A DNA stretch of 31,287 bases, from contig NW_003135346.1 of assembly GCF_000003605.2 (NCBI RefSeq), positions 207,314 through 238,600 on the forward strand. Reading direction: 5' to 3'. This DNA is from Saccoglossus kowalevskii. Taxonomy: Eukaryota; Hemichordata; Enteropneusta; Harrimaniidae. A program made the position numbers and the translations under genes. Below the pieces are notes generated by a model that ran no database searches, had not been told where the DNA came from, and was given only the letters and a program-made list of their open reading frames with translations. This document shows positions 21,737 through 31,000 of this stretch, one piece after another; positions within the stretch are counted from its first letter, which is position 1, and each line of letters opens with the position of its first letter.

Positions 21737-22507
21737 GACTGGCACAGTCGGACTATTAATTTGTTTTTGTAGTTTAAATAAATAAAAAAATCGTGAAATG
21801 GAGGTGTTAGCGCGACTGGTTTATTCTGCAGGAAATTCATTGCTATTAAATATTCAGTGAATGCACATATTATAATGAGGTGGGCGCGGAAATACGTGTA
21901 TAATGAGGTCAACATGGTAAAGGTCACACTACAGACCCAACATGGCGGCACGTTGAAATTCGAGTTTAGTGTTAGCGCGACTGGATTATTCTGCAGTAAT
22001 TTCATTGCTATTAAATATTCATGAATGCACATATTATAATGAGGTGGGCGCGGAAATACGTGCATAATGAGGTCAACATGGTAAAGGTCACACTGCAGAC
22101 CCAACATGGCGGCACGTTGAAATTCGAGTTTGTCGTAGTCGTCGTAAATATACTTAGAATGTAGCATAGAAACTTTCTAATTCTCATCACAATGTGTAAA
22201 AAAGTAATTCGCTACAATCAGCCGACGTCTTCTCGGTCAGAGGTCAGTTGAAGCATGGAACTATAAACCCCGTTCCATGGTTGAAGAGACTGGCTGGCTT
22301 AGCTGAGTGTCAATTAGAACATCATTAACATAATTACCCGTTGAAAAATCGTCGGGTTCTGCAGTGTCGATAGAGGGCCATGCAGAATAAACCAGTCCAG
22401 GTGATTTTGCAGTTACAAGGGATTTCGCGCTAACACCTCCATTTCGCGATTTTTTTTTTATTTTATTTAAACTACAAAAACAAATTAATCGCCCGACCGG
22501 GCCAGTC
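21737..22507. mobile_element. 771-bp inverted-repeat (MITE-like) element
   Basis: Ends are inverted repeats of about 80 bp. The left end 21737-21814 reads from GACTGGCACAGTCGG through ATTAATTTGTTTTTGTAG to GGAGGTGTTAGCGCGA; the right end 22425-22507 is the reverse complement with few changes. A further inverted block (TTTATTCTGCA) extends the match inward. Flanking 13-bp direct repeats TACCATGTACCTG (21724) and TACCATGTACCCG (22508) look like a target-site duplication, or are part of the ends. No transposase is encoded; the open minus-strand frame 21697-22167 is produced by the internal tandem repeat. The element sits between the two first-exon copies. Confidence 0.85.
21804..22131 (+). repeat. 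Two tandem ~164-bp units inside the MITE
   Basis: Unit 1 (21804-21968) and unit 2 (21969-22131) are nearly identical head-to-tail copies. Each runs from GTGTTAGCGCGACTGG through AATGAGGTGGGCGCGG to TTGAAATTCGAGTTT. Only a few substitutions and small indels separate them, so this is a recent internal duplication. Confidence 0.9.
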
Positions 22508-22540
22508 TACCATGTACCCGTTGTAAATGGTTACGACATA

Positions 22541-23020
22541 AGGTTTATTGTTCGCCTTCAAATAACGATAGGTGTTTAACATTCCCGTAACGGTACGATA
22601 CGTCCACATCGATACATTCACACACACGGAATGTTAGCATAAACTTTAGCGGCTAAGAGTTTACGAGAAAACAACTCACAATGCAGAATTGTTTTGCATT
22701 ATTGTTCATCTCGTGTGGTGAGTCGATTTTTATTGTTAACAGTTGCAGTTATGTTGAGAAAGTTAGGTTTCCTTTTGTTCAGTTCTTTCACTCATATCAT
22801 ATCATATTACAAGGAAATAGGGAAGGACTATTTTTGTATGTGTCCATGCCCGTTCATGTGTCATCATGTAGTTACATGGGGAAAATGAAATGTTTTTCGT
22901 AAGTTGGTTATGGTTACCATTATACTTTTATTTTTTAATGTTCTAGTACTTTGATTTTTCTGCTGACGATTAGAATGAGCAACTTCGTTTAAAAAAAATG
23001 GCCCGTCCCTCATATGCGTG
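22541..23020 (+). repeat. Duplicated first-exon segment, copy 2
   Basis: Partner of 20781-21240, about 480 bp. It begins only about 20 bp after the right flank of the MITE. It carries the first exon used in the preferred gene model. Confidence 0.85.
22681..22717 (+). CDS. Exon 1 of YWTD gene: signal peptide start
   Basis: A 37-nt exon encoding MQNCFALLFISC plus the first base of a Gly codon, with donor GTG|GTGAGTCG. Joined to exon 2 it gives MQNCFALLFISCGALSQ, a plausible short signal peptide ending in small residues. The phase 1 end needs an acceptor that leaves two bases, which exon 2 provides. Confidence 0.65.
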
Positions 23021-26000
23021 GGAGACGTGGAACTGACAGAGATATAGTAATGAAAGACCGCACAAAGGGAAACTTAATAACACTGTGAACGTGATTGCTG
23101 AATGTTATACTCTTATTGCCAGTCACTGATTTGAAATAGCATCCGATGCCTCCACTAAACGGCCGATAATTTGACATTGTTTAGGTAATACTTTTTTATG
23201 GTAGACCTCCGAGATGTTAACAGTATTTAAATACTAATGTATCAATAAGAGAAGCAAAGCTAAAAACAAACATGTATATATTACCTGCATCTATAGCTCA
23301 GAATACCCACATAAATGCCAATCACATTACAGCTATGTGTTTCCTGAGTTATGTTTCAATAATTTTGGTTCTAGTGCTTATTATAACATTAACCGTGTTT
23401 ATTATATGTACTTCCTCAAAGCTTGCAGGCGATGCATATAGAGCTGGTTTACTTGTGGGTCACGCGCCTATTCTTGCTTGTGTCGTAGTATTAAAGCATC
23501 AACGCATACAATGGGTTTATACAAGTTGCTGATTGAGCTTGGCGACAAGCCGTACTAGTACGCGATATGCTGGTGTTGACATGCCGTAATTCACGCATTG
23601 TGTAGTATTTGTTCAAGAACCTTTATAGCACATGTCATTTGAAAATAGGGGCAAGGTTTCTTTTCTGATCACGAATTTTGTGCGAAATACAGGACTCGTA
23701 ATGCTAATTACTAGAAAAGAACACATTTTGTCCACAATTTGTTATGGAATGCAATATTTTATTCACATATGCACATATTATATAAGGCGTGGTATATACG
23801 TTACGTTAGACGGGTTATTGTCATTGGAGTTTTGGCCCACATAGAGCGACAGAAACTATTATTTAGAGGTCAACCAACCTTTTAAGGTCACTCCTATTTA
23901 TTGTACAAAGTGTAATTCAATTGCTCTTATGTGATTTTCAAAGTTATATATATTGCCAGGACGTGTCCTCCAGTCTGATGGGTAACAATATAGAAAGATT
24001 AGTAACAAATGGGGGCATAAACATTTCGCAGATAAAAATAATTTGACATACGAAGAATGTTACTGAAAAATTGAAGCTAACATTTCCCTTTCAACTTCGA
24101 ACAAACCAGAAAAAGATAATATATGACAACAAACAATCTTTTTAAACCTATACATTGATTTTAGGTAATCGTCTTTATAGGTTCACCATTTTTTTGGAAA
24201 TGGTTCACCAGCTCGAATACTCATACGTATATTTATTTTCGGTAATGAGATTCAATGACACATTTCACACGAGAGATGTTAAATATAATAGTGTTGCTCA
24301 CTTCAGAACTACAGAAGTAAATATAATGCAACATCAAATTGGAATTCTTGCTTTCCCGAGGTGCGCTTTCACAGCCCATTGGACCTAGTCTGATGTGGGT
24401 GTCCGTGGACACAGTGACTACTTCAACATCTCAAATAATGTTTCTCGAAGGCGACGGTCAGGAGATATATGATGAACCCTTACCTTCTCCATTCGTTTTT
24501 ATAACATCAAATGCATTGTCTATGAGGAGTTTGGATTATGATTACGAAGAGGAGACAGTTTTCTGGACAGACGCACATACTAAGACAGTATATAAAACCG
24601 TTATGCAGTCAGGAAACTTGATGAACATTGCTGTGTATAGCGGAACCTCCTCACAAGCGGAGGGTTTGGCTGTGGACTGGATTTCTAAGAAGCTGTATTG
24701 GACCGACGCGCTATATAACTGGATTATGGTTTCAGACTACAGTGGCACGTACGTCAAGCCACTGCTATTACATGACCTTGATCGACCTAGAGGCATAGTT
24801 GTACATCCAAACAAAGGGTGAGTGTTTATCTTCATATACTAGTATATTGATAAAAAGCTTCTCGATTAATAGAAGATGAAATTTTACTTAATTCAAAAGA
24901 ATTGCAATCTGATTCAAATCTCCGAATATTCCCTTGTCACCAGCCTTTACGTGTCACAGTGTAACCACCCTAGTGCTTGGAGAATTGTGTAATTAAATTG
25001 CTAGTCAAGTGGAACTCACAGAGCACAGCAAATTGACTTATCAACTAGCGTACAACTGTGTTGTACTGTACACTCGCCAAGAATTATTACGCTTATTATC
25101 GAAAGATTGCCGATAACAAGCTGCATAGTTATAACAAATCAATTTTCGCAAAGTAACTTTTAGAGTCAAATCTGAGTCTGATCTGATTTCCCGATGTGAA
25201 AGTGTTTCTTGTCTGTGCTGTAGCTAAATCGACACGTTATCTCGAGTGTGTATTTGTGAAAAAGCATATCTGTTAGTCAATAAAATATCATACCATGGGT
25301 TGAACACCCAAAATTAAGCAGAGGGTTTTCAACCCGCCTATTCACATAGTTCTTCTCCTAGATTCAAGCGATTAACACATTGCCATGAATACACTTGATA
25401 ACTGCTTGCAGACTTCCAATGGACATTGTTTATGATTGGACTGTTGAAACAATAGCAAAATAAAGGGTTGGGCAACTACTCTTTTGTTTAGGCTTGGGAG
25501 GAACAATGCAAGCTTTTTACAAATAATTTCAACTGGATGTACGTTGGTGGGCGGGTGTTGAGAGTTACTGGGCGGCCGTAAAACTTGATGGGCGGGCCGC
25601 CCGCCTAAAACCCCTTGTGGAGAACACTGCAGCCAATGATGGAGAGAGAAATCTAGGTTAAAGGAAGCCCCATGACGTCATAGATTTTCTTCCATGTCAC
25701 GTCAGCACCACCTTGCCTTAAGTTCCCTGTATACGAGCCAATCGGTGTCTTACCTTGCCAGTTTCGTCCCTATAGTAAAATCATACAGCTGACAGGGTGA
25801 CGGGGTCAGTTTTGCTTACTCTTGCCATAACACATACACATGTGCTGCATTGCCTCATCTCCCTAGTATGTCTCTCATAGCAACTCAAATCTCAAACGGG
25901 GCATAGAATCAACTCTTCTTGATCCTCCTGGCCGACAATATTGGTCAAACGGGGGACAAAAAATGGCTTTGGATTGTGCTCTGGGATTTGGTTCTTGGCG

Positions 26001-29000
26001 AGAAACCCAACTTGTGTTTTTAGCACAGCTTGATTGTCCATAAACAAGAAGGTCCGCAGGCGAGAGCTAGTAGGAAGACTGTTTTCCATGTCAAATATTT
26101 CAGTGGTGCTAATTCCTGTGGTTTAAAGGGTGTTCCACTTAGAGCTGACAACAAGTCCAAATTGCGTGGTTCCTTAGATTGGGATCAAGGCCTCTGATTA
26201 TGAAAAGCAGTAAACAGTCTCCTAATAATAGGACAATCGGCTAATCTTGACCCCAAATAGTTCTCAATGGCGGGTGACAAGGCTGACCTATAGCCAACGA
26301 TTGCTGCAAAGGACAAACCTAACTCGTCAAACAAATGGACGAAAAAAACAGCTACCTGGCCAGCAGTGGGTGGCATGGATCAACCTTCTTTCCACTACAC
26401 CAATCAATGTACACCCAACACTTGCAGTCATTGGCTGCATTGGTGGAACCCCTATTCGCCCGGGCCAGGACATTGGCAGCTCAGATAAACCTTCCATCTG
26501 TGTCTACTGAGAGCCTCCATGTGTGTAAGTGGTACACTGCTGGGCTCATTAATAGTATGCCATTCAATTGGAACAGCAGATCCGGGATGTTCGAAAGAAC
26601 TCCTGAGGTCTCAACTAACATTTCCAACAGTAGTGGAAACCAAGCATTGGTTGTTCAGTTGGGCGCCACCAGCGTCAAAATGCAGGTGTGCACCTGTTGA
26701 AGGTTCTCTAGTACGTGGTGAATCAGCTGGAAAGGAGGAAAGACGTATGCATCAATGTGGGTCCACCGTATCAATAATGCGTCCATGGCCAATGCTCCTA
26801 AAGTACATCACGTACATTGGAAGCTTGGCATTCTGGGGTGTGGCAAATAGGTCTATCACCGTCCCACAGTCGAAACAGTCTGGAGGCTACCCATTGGGAT
26901 ACCTGCCACTCTGTGTTTTGGAAACGGAGTCGCCGCGAGAGGGCGTTCTTTTGACTGTTCTGCACCCCAGGAAGTTGCATTGCATTCCAGACACTTATGG
27001 AGAATTTGCTCCACCAGAGCTGACAATGATGGGAATTTGGACCCCCCCTCCTTGTTGATGTAGGAGACCACTGCTGTGTTGTACATACAGAGCAAGACTC
27101 TGAACAGTGAGTAGAAAGTGTATCAGTGCCAAGTGCACAGCTTTCAGTTTGAGCCAATTGCAACAAAGTGTGTTGCACCAGGCGGCTGTGCAGTGCAGCT
27201 TGGGCAACTACCCTGTGAACTGACGTCATCATCCCAATGATGGGCATTAGTTCTTGGAGAAACACAAAGGGAATGCTGACTAGACGTTCAGCTAGACTGC
27301 TTATTGCTAGGCAACAAGCCTGCGACGGATGCACCAAGCCTGACTATGTGACTCCAGGCCCAGAAACACAAACTGGCATGTCAGGTTTGGATGGGACTTT
27401 TTTAGATTTACTAGAAAGCCTAATTGGGGTAGTAAATCCTTTGTCAGCCTTACCTGATCGCCCAACAACCCCTTGTTTTGGTTGTGTAGCAACCAGTCAT
27501 CTAGTTATGGGTTGAGGTGTACCAACGACTGACGCAGCAGCACCACAACCTGGTGAACATGTATGGAGCCGAGCATAGCGTGAAGGGGAGTACCCTGAAT
27601 TTGAATACTTGGCCCAAATGGGCGAATCGAAGGAGTTGATGACTTGCTGGGTACATCAGTATGTGCAGGTAAGCATCCCTGAAGTCTAGAGAGGTAAAAT
27701 AATCAAAATGGTGCACGAAGACCAAAACCGTGTTTGGTGTCTCCATGCGGACCCGATCGAGGGGCACATACTGATTTACTTTGCTTAGATCCAGAATTGG
27801 ATGCCATCCACCTGTAGCTTTTGGAACTACAAACACATGCTTATTCCAAGCCGGAATACACCGGTCAATGGGATGCAACTCTGCTCTCTGGGCATGTTCG
27901 ACTGTTTCTGACTGAGATGCCAAGAAATCCACAAAACGCGGTCATCCCCCTTTTACCCTCCCACCAAACAAAAGTTCATGGTACCTGGGTTGGGAAGGAA
28001 CTGCGGAATTATGTGACATAGAAGAAAATCTATGAGGTAATGAGGCTTCCTCTGACCTAAATTTCTCTCTCCGTTGTTAGCTAAATTGCAGATTAATGAC
28101 TACAGTTCAAAATAGTAATTTTGACTGACTAAGTCTATGGTGGGTAATGTAACGTAATGAATAAGGTCGCTCATTATCTTAGGTGAGTGTGCCACAGACT
28201 CATTGGGAAGGCCAATTCCAATTCTGAGATTCATTTACTAATGAATGCGACTTGGGGGGGGGCTTAGTTAAGGTCCTTAACTGCCTGTGTTCGATCGGGC
28301 CCGGTTGACGCCATGTTAGTGCATTGTATTGCCTTATTTCAGTTATGATAGTGAGATGGTCATATAGCCTTGTCGTACAGTTCCAAACTGGAATATGGCA
28401 TAAATGCACTACCTGTCAGCACTCACTCTTATCATGAATTAAAGTCAAGATCAAGTAGACAACAGTCATCACATTCAATATCCAGAACTGTCGCTTGGCA
28501 TTTAATAATGGATTATTTATGATATATTATACATAGCCTTTTTTTGTAGATAAAGTCAACATATCGATAAAAAAATGTAATTTCATATTGAGGTCCAAAC
28601 TATTTGGGGCAAACCGCCAAAAAACAAAATGACCTTGAATCAATGTAGTTATCTTAATCAACATGTACAGCTGGCAGAGAATACATCATTTTTGAACTTG
28701 AATTTAAAATGTAATAGAGCTGAATTAACTTGTACAGTATATGTTATGTTAAAGTGTTCTCTACTGGTCTGACGTTGGATCAAATCCTCGGATTGAAATG
28801 GCCAAATTGAATGGTCAAGGAAGACAAACTCTTGTGAGTAAAGATATCAACGGTGCTAACCTCATCCAGGCTCCAAATGGGTTAACAATTGATTATACCG
28901 CCGATAGGTAATGGCTTGTTTATATTGTGTATTTACAAGTCTGATTCACTTGAGTAAACAACTTTTAGAACATTGCACTTTTGTACCGATTGTCACCTGA

Positions 29001-30941
29001 CACACTATACAATACTCTATGTGAAATATTGGTAATTTGATATTGACTGCATCATGGGAAAACTTACTGTAAAGTTGTCCAACTAAAATATGAGAGATTT
29101 TGTCCTATCTGTAGGCTGTATTGGATTGACCAGCACTTGAAGAATATTATGTCCTTGAATTTGAACGATTTGAACTTTATAATCAGTATAGTATTGACGG
29201 ACACCAGTTTTGTTTTCCCATTCGACATTACCATGGATCAGGTCAGTAAATACGCCGTACGACAGTAATGCATTATAATTATAAGTATTTACTTTAAGCA
29301 GGCTGTGAAAATAAGATAATAATACTGTCAAGTTCATTCATTGCAGAACTACTTTTTTGTAAGCGACCTTAACAGTGGAATGTTGAAAGTAATAGATAAA
29401 ACAAATCCCATAAATTCAAAGTCAATATTGACTGTCTTTCCAACTGTACCCGTGGGAATCACGTTTTATTCTTCACAAAGACAAACTGCCGGAACAAGTA
29501 AGTGCATATCGTTTTGCTATCTATCTTCAACAGTAGAACCAATGAATTATATAACGTAGAGTTTGAGTGTGGTGTTTTTATATGGTTGCCATTATATCTG
29601 GTACTTATCTGTAGCGAACATCTCATCCAACTTTTTAACTGAACATTTTTCCATAAGGTTCGTGTTCTGTTGACAATGGCTTGTGTGACCAATTGTGCGT
29701 TAGTGATCCAACTGGCCATACTTGTCTATGTACGCATGGCTTTGTCCTGGGTGCTGATGGTACTACATGTAATATAGGTAGGTACATCTTCTCTGAGCAA
29801 CTGAGCAACTGCGCATCTGTATTGACAGTATGTTTACGCCACATTGTTCACCCACTGACGTCACATAGGCTCACGAATGCTTTAGCATAATGTTACTTAT
29901 GTAAAATGCAGTATACCGTTCTATGGCATCAACACGCAGCTGTGAGTTAGTAAAGACGTTAGTAAAGACGTAAAAAGATATGAAAGTGGTTCACATTGAT
30001 ATCGTCATTTCGGTTATTCCATAAAACTAAAATGTTGTAAGATGGGCGAACATTACATTACTAACGTTTCACCAATTTACACCACATCAGCGGTTTTTGT
30101 CGCTAGAGGGCGTGATTTGAAATAGAACGATACCATGCCTACTCTTAAGAAATAATCAGAGACTGATTTAAATGATTTTTACCATACTCTGAAGATTAAC
30201 TTTGGTAACTGAAATGCTATAAACACAGCTTTGAATACATTATGCCCCATTTTACATTACATCCTAGTAAAACGTTACACAAAAAGTATTATTTTATATT
30301 ATTTCATAGTATATGTTTATTATGGTTTAAATATGTGTCACTCGAGAAATAAATAAAACACACATGCTTGGCATATTACAAACGGGTAACGGAAATACTT
30401 TTAAAGGAAAGTATTAACTGCTCACATTGTTCATGTTGCCGTGAGATTAGATTGTCAAATGACATGTGTCAATTACATTTTTGCTTTTGTTTATATTTAC
30501 AAATAATAAAAACCCTCAGATACTCACCTGCTACCAGCACATCATGTGGTTTTTGCTATGGCAAGTCAACTATGCGAGGTTCCAGTCAATTTCGGGCATT
30601 TGGGGGTCTCCGTTGGTATGACATGTGTTGTGAATAGCATCGACGCCTCTGTGGCCGACTATCTGAACGCTCAAGATATGCTGTATGCGCATGACAGAAA
30701 CACACAATCCATTATTAGGACCGAGATGAGAGAGGGCGCTGCAGCAGAAACACTTGTTGCTGGCGTGAATAATATAGGAGGTTCGTTAATTGTGTAATTT
30801 ATTTATTTATTTATTTATATATTTATTTATTTATTTATTCATTCATATATTTATTTATTTATTTATTATTTGTTTATTCATATATTTATTTATTAATTTA
30901 TTTATTCACTCATTTATTTATTTATTATTGTTTTTATTTTT

Positions 30942-31000
<59 letters not shown>

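Larger units (their letters stand above)
25641..28072 (-). mobile_element. Inactivated DIRS-type tyrosine-recombinase retrotransposon
   Basis: The ends are inverted repeats (25641-25700 and 28013-28072, 53 of 60 positions matching). Between them, on the minus strand, lie remnants of reverse transcriptase, then RNase H, then a tyrosine recombinase. That combination with inverted termini defines DIRS-like elements, which integrate with a recombinase instead of an integrase. The copy is about 2.4 kb, roughly half or less of an autonomous element. No gag-like ORF lies between the 5' repeat and RT, and all domains carry frameshifts or stops. It lies antisense within intron 2 of the YWTD gene. Confidence 0.88.
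24818..28754 (+). other. Intron 2 of YWTD gene, hosting a DIRS relic
   Basis: A 3.9-kb intron. Positions 25641-28072 are an antisense DIRS element and 25540-25630 is a GC-rich repeat fragment. The rest (24818-25540 and 28073-28754) is AT-rich, with a G8 run at 28254-28261, and shows no exon-like block. Confidence 0.8.

Noticed and set aside
21697-22167. 156-codon minus-strand frame as a gene
   Set aside because: It lies inside the MITE and its length comes from the 164-bp tandem duplication; the sequence shows no protein family features.
23272-23532. 86-codon frame with a hydrophobic stretch as an extra exon of the YWTD gene
   Set aside because: It falls in intron 1, would break the signal peptide to propeller join, and has no suitable acceptor and donor pair in phase.
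26247-27058. Plus-strand frames up to 179 codons in the 26-27 kb region
   Set aside because: They are antisense to the DIRS RNase H and recombinase remnants, which have clear homology on the minus strand.
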